Shown: in pieces, positions 8,836-17,239 of the stretch
How positions within the stretch are numbered: position 1 is the stretch's first letter
Layout: each line of letters opens with the position of its first letter
Source of the DNA: Candidatus Flavonifractor intestinigallinarum
GTDB lineage: Bacteria; Bacillota; Clostridia; Oscillospirales; Oscillospiraceae
NCBI GenBank assembly: GCA_019119165.1
Contig: DWXO01000100.1
Span: 1-46,220, forward strand
Direction of reading: 5' to 3'
DNA length: 46,220 nucleotides
Program-made: the position numbers and the translations under genes
The notes under the pieces: generated by a model
The model's database searches: none
Told to the model about the DNA's origin: nothing
Seen by the model: only the letters and a program-made list of their open reading frames with translations

Positions 8836-9683
8836 TGGCGGAGCATTGGAAGGGGGCCCCTGTGGCCCAGGCCCTGACGGAGCGGCTGGCCGCCCGGGCG
8901 GACCAGCTGAAGGTCCAGGGCATCGTCCCCACTCTGGCTATCGTGCGGGTGGGGGAGCGGCCGGAGGATTTGTCCTACGAGCGGGGAGCCCTCAAGCGGT
9001 GTGAAAAGGTGGGTATCCGTGTCAGGCAGTTTGCATTGCCCAAGGAATCCAGCCACGGGGACCTGCTGGAGGTCATCCGGCAGATCAACGCGGACCGGGA
9101 GATCCACGGCTGCCTGCTCTTCCGGCCTCTGCCGCCCCAGATGGACGAGGAGGCCATCTGTGCGGCCCTGGACCCGGCCAAGGATGTGGACGGCATCACC
9201 GACGGTTCGCTGGCGTCGGTGTTTGCAGGCAGCGGGGCCGGCTATCCCCCCTGCACCGCCCAGGCCTGTATGGAGATTTTGAACTACTACGGCTGCGACC
9301 TCACCGGTAAGCGGGCGGTGGTGGTGGGCCGGAGCCTGGTGGTGGGCAAGCCTCTGGCCATGCTGCTGCTGGGGCAAAACGCCACTGTCACCCTCTGCCA
9401 CACCCGCACCGCCGACCTGGCCGCCGAGTGCCGCCGGGCGGAGGTGCTCATCGCCGCCGCCGGACGGGCCAGCATGATAGGTCGGGACCATCTCTCACCC
9501 GGCCAGCTGGTGCTGGACGTGGGTATCAACGTGGACGAGGAGGGCAATCTGGTAGGCGACGTGGACTTTGCCGCCGCCGATGCCATCGTCGGTGCGGTGA
9601 CGCCGGTGCCTGGCGGCGTGGGTGCCGTGACCACCTCGGTGCTGGCGGCCCATGTGCTTCAGGCCGCGGAACAAGCCAGATAA
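8835..9683 (+). CDS. folD: Methylenetetrahydrofolate dehydrogenase, FolD family
   Basis: NAD(P)-dependent oxidation of methylene-THF to methenyl-THF. The protein has 282 residues, with a substrate domain containing KDVDG and a Rossmann domain with VVVGRSLVVGKP and TPVPGGVGAVT. Aligned by eye with E. coli FolD, the catalytic Tyr is kept (Tyr48 in SYERGALKRC). The cyclohydrolase lysine (E. coli Lys54, in YVASKRKAC) is Ala52 here, and the partner Gln98 is Phe96; the Asp of KDVDG remains. This suggests a dehydrogenase-only enzyme with FchA supplying the cyclohydrolase. The start overlaps the fchA stop by one base. I am sure of the family; the loss of activity is inference. Confidence 0.92.
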   Translation: MAEHWKGAPVAQALTERLAARADQLKVQGIVPTLAIVRVGERPEDLSYERGALKRCEKVGIRVRQFALPKESSHGDLLEVIRQINADREIHGCLLFRPLPPQMDEEAICAALDPAKDVDGITDGSLASVFAGSGAGYPPCTAQACMEILNYYGCDLTGKRAVVVGRSLVVGKPLAMLLLGQNATVTLCHTRTADLAAECRRAEVLIAAAGRASMIGRDHLSPGQLVLDVGINVDEEGNLVGDVDFAAADAIVGAVTPVPGGVGAVTTSVLAAHVLQAAEQAR

Positions 9684-9684
9684 C

Positions 9685-9719
9685 AAAAACAGGCGCTGCC
9701 GCTGGCAGCGCCTGTTTTT
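9685..9719. terminator. Bidirectional terminator between folD and the hydrolase gene
   Basis: A 16-bp perfect stem (9685-9700 with 9704-9719), A-rich on the left and T-rich on the right, with a three-base loop. It serves folD on plus and the convergent hydrolase on minus. Confidence 0.9.
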
Positions 9720-9728
9720 CATGATAGA

Positions 9729-10673
9729 TTATAGTCCGCCCATCAGGAAGCTGGCGGCGTGTTCCATGGCCTCGTTGGCCTTCTTCATGGGGAAGGTCTG
9801 AAAGACGTGCCACATCTTGTCCCATACCTCCAGACGGCAGGGCACCGAAGCCTTGAGCATCCGGTTGCGCAGCCGGACCGAATCGGAGAGCAGCAGCTCG
9901 TTGGTGCCCGCCTGGATCAGGGTGGGGGGAAAGCCGGTGAGATCGGCGAACAGGGGGGACAGACAGGGATCGGTCAGATCCTTCCCCCGGGCGTAGGCGT
10001 CCCGGGTGGCGTAGATATAGTTGAGGGTGAGTACGGGGTCGATGTCGGCCCGCTCCTGATAGGACTTGCCGCTGGCCGTCATGTCGGTCCAGGGGGAGAA
10101 GAGAAGCAGCGCCCGGGGAAGCAGACGGCCCGCCTCTTTCAGTTTGTGGGTGAGCACCAGCGCCAGGTTGCCGCCGGCGGAATCGCCCGCCACAATGATG
10201 TCCCGGGCGCCGTAGCCCAGATACATCAGATGATCCCAGGCCTGGAGGGCGTCCTCCACGGCGGCGGGGTAGGGGTGCTCGGGGGCCAGGCGGTACTCGA
10301 AACTCATGACCTGCAGTCCGGTGACCAGAGACAGCTTGGAGCCGAGAATGCGGGAGTAGCCCAGGGTGCCGCTGGTGTAGCCGCCGCCGTGGCAATAGAG
10401 GACGGCCTTCCTGCGGTCATAGCTCCGGTGGGGCCTGATCCAGGCACAGCTCATCTCGCCCAGGGAGAAGGGTTCCCAGCTCATGCCGCCCATGGGGGCC
10501 ACCAGACGGCCCAGGAGCTCCTGACTTTTGCGCTGGCGGGTCAGATCTTCCACATTCATGACCTCGGGGGTGGTGGCGCTGTGGATGGCCTTCAATGCCC
10601 GCATGAAAGGGGCCAGACGTTGCTTTTCCGCCCGCTGTCCGGCCAGCTCCTGACGCTTGCTGTGGTGGCTCAT
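9729..10673 (-). CDS. Alpha/beta hydrolase, hormone-sensitive-lipase family
   Basis: A predicted cytoplasmic carboxylesterase of 314 residues. The oxyanion motif HGGG is at 95-98 and the nucleophile elbow GDSAG at 163-167 (Ser165). The late histidine is His289 in WHVFQTF. At the usual catalytic acid site the protein reads AGTNELLLSDS (256-265), with Asn where many relatives have Asp; the next residue Glu259 may serve instead. No signal peptide is visible. The start has AAGGAGA upstream and an extended -10 promoter. It is divergent from a condensation-type acyltransferase gene, which suggests joint handling of an ester or acyl product; the substrate is unknown. Confidence 0.88.
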   Translation of the reverse strand: MSHHSKRQELAGQRAEKQRLAPFMRALKAIHSATTPEVMNVEDLTRQRKSQELLGRLVAPMGGMSWEPFSLGEMSCAWIRPHRSYDRRKAVLYCHGGGYTSGTLGYSRILGSKLSLVTGLQVMSFEYRLAPEHPYPAAVEDALQAWDHLMYLGYGARDIIVAGDSAGGNLALVLTHKLKEAGRLLPRALLLFSPWTDMTASGKSYQERADIDPVLTLNYIYATRDAYARGKDLTDPCLSPLFADLTGFPPTLIQAGTNELLLSDSVRLRNRMLKASVPCRLEVWDKMWHVFQTFPMKKANEAMEHAASFLMGGL

Positions 10674-10714
10674 GATGCCGTCTCTCCTTATTTCAGGGTA
10701 ATTCGATAAACCGC

Positions 10715-10723
10715 ATTATACCA
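10715..10723 (-). promoter_or_regulatory. Extended -10 promoter of the hydrolase gene
   Basis: On the minus strand TGGTATAAT reads as an extended -10 element; no good -35 hexamer is visible. The predicted leader is about 35 nt. Confidence 0.6.
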
Positions 10724-10787
10724 CAGGGGAGGATGAAAGAAAAGAGCGGGGCGGCCTCTCTTTTTCGGCTGGGGAGTTTACTTTCCC

Positions 10788-10816
10788 TTGTGAGCGACAA
10801 CGGAATGTGGTATTCT
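10788..10816 (+). promoter_or_regulatory. Sigma-A promoter of the acyltransferase operon
   Basis: TTGTGA (10788-10793), a 17-base spacer, and TATTCT (10811-10816). Confidence 0.6.
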
Positions 10817-10840
10817 TTTTTCAGGAAAGGGGGGCGCGTC

Positions 10841-12145
10841 ATGGCGGCAGATCGAACCGGCGGACAAAAGGGAAAGCATAAAGAGTGGTACCGGCTGGAC
10901 AATGCGGCTGTGGTCTACTCCGCCATCCAGAAGGAGACCTACTCGGCGGTATATCGCTTCTCTGCCGTGATGGATCAGCCGGTGGACCCGGAGGCCCTCC
11001 AGCGGGCGGTGGACAAGACCATGCCCCGCTTTCCCAGCTTTCGGGTGCGTATCAAGCCGGGGATCTTCTGGTATTATTCTGAGTTCAACGACGCCCCCGG
11101 TCCCTTTGTGCAGAAGGATATTGCCAATCCCTGCCAGCCCGTGCGCTTTGACCAGGGGGATGGGTGGCTGGTGCGTTTTTTCTACTATGAGCGGCGGATC
11201 TCCCTGGAGGTGTTTCACGCCATCAGCGACGGCGGGGGCGCCATGACCCTGCTGCGTACTTTGCTGGCGGTCTATCTCCGGGAGCTGGGCTACCAGATTC
11301 CCAATACCTGCGGGGTGCTGGACGTGGATCAGCCCCCCAGGCCGGAGGAGCTGGAGGACGCCTACGCCCGGTACGCTACCGTAAAGGCCAGAAGCTTTAC
11401 CACGTTGAAGAAGGCCTATGCCAACGCCGGCACGCCGGAGCCCTTCTATACCCTCAACGTGACCATGGGCTTCTGCTCGGTGCGGCAGCTGAAGGAGAAG
11501 GCCAAGGAGCACGGGGCATCCATTACGGAATATCTGACGGCGGTGCTGCTGAAGGTGTTGGTGGACAAGCAGCACCGGGAGGGCCCCAAGAAGGAGCTGC
11601 CGGTGTCCCTGGCCATTCCCATCAACCTGCGGCCCTGGTTCCCCACGGAGAGCCTGCGGAACTTCATCCTCACCGTCCGGCCCTGCATCGACCCCAGCCT
11701 GGGGGAGTATACCTTTGAGGAGATCGTCAGCCAGGTACACCACTATCTGCGGCTGAACATCAACCGGCAGCAGATGCAGGCGGAGCTGGCGGGCAACGTG
11801 AAATTTGCCCGGAACAAATTTGTTCAGATTATGCCCATTGCCCTGAAAAAGCCGGGTATTGCCTTCGGCTACTGGATGGCGGGGGTGCGGCCCTATTCCG
11901 GGACCTATACCAATCCCGGCCCCTTCCAGGTGCCGGAGGAGATGCGGCCCCACATCCGCCGGATGGAGGTCATCCTGGGCCAGGCCACCATGCCCCGGGT
12001 CCACTGCGCCTCCATCAGCTACGGCGATATCATGGAGATTACCTTTGCCGGGACCCAGAAAGAGACCGATACCGAGCGGGACTTTTTCCGCTTTTTGGTG
12101 CGGGACGGCGTCCATGTCAAAGTGGAGAGCAACCGCGCCCAGTAA
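10841..12145 (+). CDS. Condensation/alcohol acetyltransferase-like acyltransferase
   Basis: A 434-residue member of the CoA-dependent acyltransferase superfamily (condensation domain, alcohol acetyltransferase and PapA relatives). The key motif HxxxDG appears as HAISDGG (126-132), and an N-terminal half FPSFRVRI resembles the family's donor-binding lobe. The C-terminal lobe has ISYGDIMEITFAG. These enzymes move acyl groups onto alcohols or amines; the acceptor here is unknown. I chose the ATG at 10841 because it follows a G-rich ribosome site and the promoter ends at 10816. A longer in-frame opening from 10733 would start upstream of the promoter. It lies 12 bp before a zinc-ribbon membrane protein gene. 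Confidence 0.75.
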   Translation: MAADRTGGQKGKHKEWYRLDNAAVVYSAIQKETYSAVYRFSAVMDQPVDPEALQRAVDKTMPRFPSFRVRIKPGIFWYYSEFNDAPGPFVQKDIANPCQPVRFDQGDGWLVRFFYYERRISLEVFHAISDGGGAMTLLRTLLAVYLRELGYQIPNTCGVLDVDQPPRPEELEDAYARYATVKARSFTTLKKAYANAGTPEPFYTLNVTMGFCSVRQLKEKAKEHGASITEYLTAVLLKVLVDKQHREGPKKELPVSLAIPINLRPWFPTESLRNFILTVRPCIDPSLGEYTFEEIVSQVHHYLRLNINRQQMQAELAGNVKFARNKFVQIMPIALKKPGIAFGYWMAGVRPYSGTYTNPGPFQVPEEMRPHIRRMEVILGQATMPRVHCASISYGDIMEITFAGTQKETDTERDFFRFLVRDGVHVKVESNRAQ

Positions 12146-12157
12146 GGAGGAAACGCC

Positions 12158-12862
12158 ATGTCCTATTGTGTTCATTGCGGGGTGGAGCTGGACGCCACCG
12201 CCACCTTCTGTCCCTTGTGCCAGACCAAGGTGGTGGACCCGGGCCGTCCGCCCGACACAGCCTCCCCCAAACCCTTTCCCACCGAGCGGGCGGAGGTGCC
12301 CCCCATCCCCAAAGGAGCGGTGGCGGCGGCCATCACCGCCATGCTGGCCTGCGTGGCGGTGGGGTGCGGCCTGCTCAACCTGTTTCTCAAGCCGGGGCGG
12401 GCCTGGTCCCTCTATGTGATTGGCGCCACCATCATGCTGTGGCTGTGGATCGTGCTGCCCCTCATTTTCAAGCGCATCCCCCTGCTGGTGCGCAGCGTCA
12501 TCAATGTGGCGGCGGTGGCCCTGTATGTCTACCTGATGTCGGTGGACCTGAACGGCAGGGCCTGGTATCTGGGCCTGGCGGTGCCCATCATCCTGTGGGG
12601 CGGCGCGGTGTGGCTGCTGCTGTCCCTGATGCTGCGGGTCTATCACCGCTCGGTTATCAGCAGCGCCGCCATCCTCATCAGCAGCCTGGGCGTGTTTCTG
12701 CTGGGGGTGGAGTTTTTCATCGACCGCTGGCTCACCGGCCAATGGGACCCCTCCTGGTCCCTGGTGGTGCTCACCATCTGCGTGTGTACCGTGATCCCCC
12801 TGGTGGTGATCCGGCGCATCCCCGCCTTCCGGGAAGAGGTGCGCCGCCGGTTCCATACCTGA
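12158..12862 (+). CDS. Zinc-ribbon multi-pass membrane protein (DUF6320-like)
   Basis: A 234-residue protein with an N-terminal zinc ribbon (CVHCG then CPLCQ within the first 25 residues), a proline-rich linker, and about six hydrophobic membrane segments from residue 50 on. It ends in a basic tail, REEVRRRF. The arrangement matches the DUF6320-type proteins I recall next to alcohol acetyltransferases in Clostridia, but that name is from memory. No catalytic residue is evident. It is the second gene of a two-gene operon with GGAGG just before its ATG, and may anchor or assist the acyltransferase at the membrane (inference). Confidence 0.7.
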   Translation: MSYCVHCGVELDATATFCPLCQTKVVDPGRPPDTASPKPFPTERAEVPPIPKGAVAAAITAMLACVAVGCGLLNLFLKPGRAWSLYVIGATIMLWLWIVLPLIFKRIPLLVRSVINVAAVALYVYLMSVDLNGRAWYLGLAVPIILWGGAVWLLLSLMLRVYHRSVISSAAILISSLGVFLLGVEFFIDRWLTGQWDPSWSLVVLTICVCTVIPLVVIRRIPAFREEVRRRFHT

Positions 12863-12873
12863 ATCCGAAGCTT

Positions 12874-12903
12874 AAAAAGGCCGCCCTGCCGGGCGGCCTT
12901 TTT
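12874..12903. terminator. Bidirectional terminator between the zinc-ribbon gene and ppk1
   Basis: A 13-bp perfect stem (12874-12886 with 12891-12903), AAAAA on the left and TTTTT on the right, with a four-base loop. Confidence 0.92.
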
Positions 12904-12921
12904 GCGTGAAAATCGGGATAT

Positions 12922-15066
12922 TCAGCGGGATTCCCGGTGGAAAAGACGGTGGAAAAATCCGCCGCGCTTCTCCTGGGGAGCTGGGGCGTTGATCACAGCC
13001 CGGGCCTCCTGTACGGCCTGTTCCATCAGCGCCGCCTGGGCGTTGACAGCGGGGGCGCCCTCCTGCCGGGGCACCGGCGTGTAGCTGCCGTCGGGGCCCA
13101 TATTGCGGGCCTTCACGTTGTCGGAGCAGAACAGCTCCACATACTGCCGGATCTGCCGCCGCACATCCGGGTCCACCACCGGGCAGGCGATCTCCACCCG
13201 GCGCTCGGTGTTGCGGGTCATCAGGTCGGCGGAGCCGATGTAGAGGCGGGTGCCCTCTCCCACGCCGAAGGCGTAGATCCGGGGGTGCTCCAGGTAGCGG
13301 CCCACGATGGAAAAGACCCGGATACGGTCGGTGAGGCCGGGTACGCCGGGCCGCAGGCAGCAAATACCCCGCACGTTGAGGGTCACCGGTACCCCCGCCT
13401 GGCTGGCTTCAGCCAGCTTGTCGATGAGCTCCCGGTCGGTGACCGAGTTGACCTTGAAGAAGATACGGGCGGGCTGGCCCTGACGGGCCTTCTCGATCTC
13501 CCGGTCCATCAGGCCCAGGATGCGGTTTTTCAGACTGTGAGGGGCCACCAGCAGCTGGTGATACTCGCCGTGGAGGTTGGAGGTGGACATATTCTGGAAG
13601 AAAGCCGCGCCGTCGCCGCCGATGGCGGGGCTGGCGGTCATGAGACAGAAGTCGGTGTACAGCTTGGCCGTCTTTTCATTGTAGTTGCCGGTGCCGATCT
13701 GGGTGATGTACTGGATGCGGCCCTTCTCCCGGCGGGTGATGAGGCAGATCTTGGAGTGGACCTTGTAATGCTCAAAGCCGTAGAGGATGGTACAGCCCGC
13801 CTCCTCCAGCCGCTGGGCCCACGCGATGTTGTTCTGCTCGTCGAACCGGGCCCGCAGCTCCATGAGCACCGTCACGTCCTTGCCGTTTTCCGCCGCCGCC
13901 GCCAGGTACTCCACCAGCTTGGCGGTGGAGGCCAGCCGGTAGATGGTGATTTTAATGGACAGCACCGCCGGATCGTTGGCGGCCTCCCGCACCAGCTGGA
14001 GGAAGGGCTCCATGGAGTGGAAGGGGTAGAACAGCAGGGTATCCCGCCGCAGGATCTGGGGGATCAGCTTCTCCCCCTTCACCAGTCCGGCGGGCCACTG
14101 GGGGGTATAGGGGGGATAGCACAGAGCCGCGGCGCTCTCCTCGGGCAGCTTGCCCTCCAGGGAGTAGACGTAGCCCATAATGAGAGGGCTTTTGGAGCGG
14201 AACACCTGCTCGGCGGTCAGATTGAGCCGCTGGCAGAGAAACTGCTGCAGCTCGGCGGAGGCCTCCCCCTGGATCTCCAGCCGCACGGGGGCCAGCCGGG
14301 CCCGCTTCTTCAGCACCTTCTGCATATGGGCCCGGAAATCCTCGCCCACATCGTAGTCCTCATCCTCAGGGCTGATGTCGGCATTGCGGGTGACCGAAAT
14401 GACGCACTTCTCCTCCACCTGGTAGGTCTCAAAGAGCTGGTCGGCAAAGTGAAGCACGATCTGCTCGGTGAGCAGGTAGCGCACGCCCTGCTCCTCCAGC
14501 AGGAGGTAGGGGGGCAGCGCCTTGGGGATGGGCACCAGGCCGAAGCAGCGGGTGTTGCCCAGACGCAGGGTGAGGGCGATGGTCAGGCTGTTGGAGGGCA
14601 GATGGGGGAAGGGGTGGTGGCTGTCCACCACCATGGGGGACAGGATGGGCAGGGCGTAATCCTTGAACCACCGCTCCACCTGCTTGCGCTCCTTGCCGTC
14701 CAGCTCCCCGGGGGTCAGGTTGCAGATGTTGCAGGTCCGCAGCCGCTTCTCCAGCTGGGAAACGATCTTGTCCTTCTGCTTGTAGAGGGCGGGTACCGCC
14801 TTGAAGATGGCCTGGAGCTGCTCGGTGGGGGTGAGGCCGCTTTTGCTGTCCACATGGGTCTGCTTGGACAGCGTCATGTCGTAGATGGAGCCCACCCGGA
14901 TCATGAAGAATTCGTCCAGGTTGCTGGTAAAAATGGCGGCGAATTTCAGCCGCTCGAAGAGGGGGACGCTCTCGTCCTTGGCCTCCTCCAGCACCCGCTC
15001 GTTGAAGCGCAGCCAGGACAGCTCCCGCTCCTGGGTGTAGCGTGTGTCAATCTCTTTATTGGTCAT
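12922..15066 (-). CDS. ppk1: Polyphosphate kinase 1
   Basis: Reversibly builds inorganic polyphosphate from ATP. The protein has 714 residues, the usual length. It has the N-terminal helical domain (RELSWLRFNERVLEEA near residue 15), the head domain, and two phospholipase-D-like C domains. The histidine in KVHSK, ahead of IGTGNYN, fits the autophosphorylated residue. The second conserved histidine is in LEHPRIYAFG. The C-terminal tail beyond about residue 680 is rich in Ala and basic residues and is not conserved. Its start overlaps the end of ppx by 11 bp, so synthesis and breakdown of polyphosphate are encoded in one operon, ppx first. Confidence 0.96.
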   Translation of the reverse strand: MTNKEIDTRYTQERELSWLRFNERVLEEAKDESVPLFERLKFAAIFTSNLDEFFMIRVGSIYDMTLSKQTHVDSKSGLTPTEQLQAIFKAVPALYKQKDKIVSQLEKRLRTCNICNLTPGELDGKERKQVERWFKDYALPILSPMVVDSHHPFPHLPSNSLTIALTLRLGNTRCFGLVPIPKALPPYLLLEEQGVRYLLTEQIVLHFADQLFETYQVEEKCVISVTRNADISPEDEDYDVGEDFRAHMQKVLKKRARLAPVRLEIQGEASAELQQFLCQRLNLTAEQVFRSKSPLIMGYVYSLEGKLPEESAAALCYPPYTPQWPAGLVKGEKLIPQILRRDTLLFYPFHSMEPFLQLVREAANDPAVLSIKITIYRLASTAKLVEYLAAAAENGKDVTVLMELRARFDEQNNIAWAQRLEEAGCTILYGFEHYKVHSKICLITRREKGRIQYITQIGTGNYNEKTAKLYTDFCLMTASPAIGGDGAAFFQNMSTSNLHGEYHQLLVAPHSLKNRILGLMDREIEKARQGQPARIFFKVNSVTDRELIDKLAEASQAGVPVTLNVRGICCLRPGVPGLTDRIRVFSIVGRYLEHPRIYAFGVGEGTRLYIGSADLMTRNTERRVEIACPVVDPDVRRQIRQYVELFCSDNVKARNMGPDGSYTPVPRQEGAPAVNAQAALMEQAVQEARAVINAPAPQEKRGGFFHRLFHRESR

Positions 15067-15970
15067 GGCTGGTTCCCTCCATCACGCGGCGGAGCAGATA
15101 ACCCTCCCGGACGCCGCAGGCGCTGACCGATACGGTGGATACCTTATAGGCGTCCAGAATGGCGGTGAGGATGGCCAGGCCGGGCAGAATGGTGTGGACC
15201 CGGTCGGGCACCGAGCGCAGGATCTGCCGCAGGGTATCCTGATCGCCCTTTTTCAGCCCCTTGTACAGGGCGTGGATTTCCCCGGCGGGGATGATCCGGT
15301 TGTCCGGGTCGGCGCCGGACAGGTCGTTGCACAGCTTGGCGGCGGCCCGGAAGGTGCCGCCCACGCCGGTCAGGTGGCTGCACCGCAGACCGGCGGTCTT
15401 GGCCTTTTCCAGCTCCTCCTTCACGTCGGAGCGGATGGCCTTCCGCTCCTCCTTGGTGGGGAAGAGGCCGGAGACGTGTTTGGTGAAGAGGGACAGGGAG
15501 CCCATAGGCAGGGAGCAGCCAGAGGTGATGGCCCCGTCCCGGTAGGCCACCAGTTCGGTGGAGCCGCCGCCCACATCGGCCAGCATACCGGAGCCCGGCG
15601 CGCCGCCGCCCACGGTGGCCCCCAGGAAAGAAAAGGCGGCCTCGTCAGCCCCCGACAACACCTCTACCTTGATCCCGGTCACCGCCTCAATGGTCTCCAG
15701 GGCCTCCTCGGTGTTGACGATGTTGCGCAGGGAGGCGGTGCCGAATACATAGAGGTCGGCAATGTCGAAATTGCGCAGCAGAGCCTTGAAGCCCGCCAGC
15801 ACCCGGCAGGCCACCAGGATGCCGCTGTCGGAAAGCAGGCCGTTTTTGATATAGCCGGCCAGACCGGCCATTTCCTTTTTATTCATGAGGAGCTTAAACG
15901 TCTGCCCCTCCCAATGATAGATAGACAGGCGGATGGTGTTGGAACCCACATCCACGATCCCGCATTTCAT
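15056..15970 (-). CDS. ppx: Exopolyphosphatase / guanosine pentaphosphate phosphatase
   Basis: Releases phosphate from polyphosphate ends and may also hydrolyse pppGpp. It belongs to the ASKHA fold; the phosphate-1 loop is IVDVGSNTIRL near the N-terminus, and the phosphate-2 loop is ADVGGGSTEL in the middle. It has 304 residues, the short two-domain form without the C-terminal HD region found in E. coli. I chose the ATG at 15970, about 11 bases after AGAGAGG; a GTG at 15982 directly abuts that site. It lies between a small upstream gene (31 bp away) and ppk1 (overlapping). Confidence 0.93.
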   Translation of the reverse strand: MKCGIVDVGSNTIRLSIYHWEGQTFKLLMNKKEMAGLAGYIKNGLLSDSGILVACRVLAGFKALLRNFDIADLYVFGTASLRNIVNTEEALETIEAVTGIKVEVLSGADEAAFSFLGATVGGGAPGSGMLADVGGGSTELVAYRDGAITSGCSLPMGSLSLFTKHVSGLFPTKEERKAIRSDVKEELEKAKTAGLRCSHLTGVGGTFRAAAKLCNDLSGADPDNRIIPAGEIHALYKGLKKGDQDTLRQILRSVPDRVHTILPGLAILTAILDAYKVSTVSVSACGVREGYLLRRVMEGTSHDQ

Positions 15971-16001
15971 GTGATGATACACCTCTCTTTAGATATCTAG
16001 T

Positions 16002-16226
16002 TTACGCGATTTCCTCCCCATTATCAATGGGATTTACAGAAGATTTACAAGCGTCGTCCATGGTTCTGCGGGCTGCCACCAGAGCCAGGCCGTCCCCCAG
16101 GGTACAGAAAAAGGCGGACAGAACGGCAAGTTCCTCGGCGGAGCGGTTGTGGGCCAGCCGGGCGGCGGCCAGCGCGGCGGCGGGCAGCAGGGTCTCGCCG
16201 GAGGGCGGGGTGTACACAGGCCTCAT
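16002..16226 (-). CDS. Small conserved protein, DUF6774-like
   Basis: A 74-residue protein of unknown function. Its core (residues 18-54) reads as two hydrophobic helices, with the motif SAEELAVLSAFFCTLGDGL. It resembles short Firmicute proteins that I recall as DUF6774, so the family name is from memory. The ATG at 16226 has GGAGAG and AAGGGAG just upstream. A longer in-frame opening to 16760 runs through the oppositely oriented DUF3783 gene and is a shadow. It is the first gene of the minus-strand group ending in ppx-ppk1, with 31 bp to ppx. Confidence 0.65.
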   Translation of the reverse strand: MRPVYTPPSGETLLPAAALAAARLAHNRSAEELAVLSAFFCTLGDGLALVAARRTMDDACKSSVNPIDNGEEIA

Positions 16227-16264
16227 CTCCCTTCTCTCCAATGTATGGCGGCGGGAGATGCGGG

Positions 16265-16293
16265 TTGACGGCGGCGGCGGATATGGGTACAAT
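16265..16293 (+). promoter_or_regulatory. Sigma-A promoter of the DUF3783/GreA-like pair
   Basis: TTGACG (16265-16270), a 17-base spacer, and TACAAT (16288-16293), 27 bases before the start codon. Confidence 0.75.
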
Positions 16294-16319
16294 GAGAGGA
16301 ACGAAAGGGGAAGAACCGT

Positions 16320-16730
16320 ATGAATATGCCTCTCATTCTGCTTTATAATCTGGACACCCCCAAGGGAGCCAAGATCCGCCGGATGTGCCTGCCTCTGGGC
16401 CTGCGGACCCGGCTGGTGACGCCGGAGGAATACGGCCTGACGCTGGGCGAGCTGGCGGAGGGCACCGCCCCTGAGACCCCCTGGACCGGGGAAACCTTCG
16501 GGGACGAGATGTTGGTGCTGGTCAACTGCCCCGGTCCTCTGCTGGACCGGTTCCTCCAGGGCTTCCGGCGGAACAAGATCCCGGCGGTCTACCTCAAGGC
16601 GGTGCTGACCCCCACCAACCGGACCTGGAACTCGGTGGCCCTCCACGGTGAGCTGGTCCGGGAGCGGCAGGCCATTGCCCAGGGCCAGGGGGCCCACGCC
16701 GGGCAGACATCCGGGAAGGAAGGGAACTGA
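16320..16730 (+). CDS. DUF3783 domain protein
   Basis: A 136-residue protein of unknown function. The first 100 residues form an alternating hydrophobic/charged alpha-beta pattern (PLILLYN, MLVLVNCPG, IPAVYLKAVLTPTNRTW). This matches the small DUF3783 family common in Clostridia, whose members often end in the motif LKAxLTPTN. The tail after residue 118 is low-complexity. It starts at ATG 16320, with a second possible ATG six bases on. It is one base away from the next gene, so the two are co-translated. Confidence 0.7.
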   Translation: MNMPLILLYNLDTPKGAKIRRMCLPLGLRTRLVTPEEYGLTLGELAEGTAPETPWTGETFGDEMLVLVNCPGPLLDRFLQGFRRNKIPAVYLKAVLTPTNRTWNSVALHGELVRERQAIAQGQGAHAGQTSGKEGN

Positions 16731-16731
16731 C

Positions 16732-17235
16732 GTGCACAACGAACTGACCAAAAAGGACATTCAGATGATGCGGGAGGAGCTGGATTACCGCCGTATCCAG
16801 CTGCGCCCCCAGCTGCTGGAGGCGGTGAAGGAGGCCCGGGCCTTCGGCGACCTCAGCGAGAACTTTGAGTACAAGGCTGCCAAGCAGGAGAAAAACCGGA
16901 ACGAGAGCCGCATCCGCTACCTGGAGAATATGATCCGCACCGCCAAGGTGCTGCCGGACGAGCCGGTGACCGACGGGGTGGGCCTCTACGACAAGGTGAC
17001 GGTATTTCTGGAGGACGAGGGGGATACCGAGACCTACCAGATCGTCACCACCATGCGGCAGGACGCTCTCCATGGCCTCATCAGCAAGGAGTCGCCCATG
17101 GGCCGCGCCCTGCTGGGCCGCAAGGTGGGGGAGACCTTCCGCATCCAGGTCAATGACAGCTACGGCTACGATGCCAAAGTGCTGGCCATTGAAAAGGGAG
17201 AGGACGACGGCTCCGCTCCTCTGACCGGATTTTAA
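16732..17235 (+). CDS. GreA/GreB-family transcript cleavage factor
   Basis: A 168-residue protein with an N-terminal coiled coil (residues 5-75) and a C-terminal FKBP-like domain. The coiled-coil tip carries FGDLSENFEYKAAK, the acidic segment that enters the RNA polymerase secondary channel and triggers cleavage of backtracked RNA. Start is GTG at 16732, where family similarity begins; a longer opening upstream overlaps DUF3783. The C-terminal domain has RALLGRKVGETFRIQV, normal for the family. Pairing with DUF3783 rather than a tRNA synthetase or dus gene suggests a Gre paralogue, not necessarily the housekeeping greA. Confidence 0.85.
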   Translation: MHNELTKKDIQMMREELDYRRIQLRPQLLEAVKEARAFGDLSENFEYKAAKQEKNRNESRIRYLENMIRTAKVLPDEPVTDGVGLYDKVTVFLEDEGDTETYQIVTTMRQDALHGLISKESPMGRALLGRKVGETFRIQVNDSYGYDAKVLAIEKGEDDGSAPLTGF

Positions 17236-17239
17236 CGAA

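Noticed and set aside
12937-15126. A 729-codon plus-strand frame opposite ppk1
   Set aside because: Antisense shadow of ppk1; no motif and biased composition.
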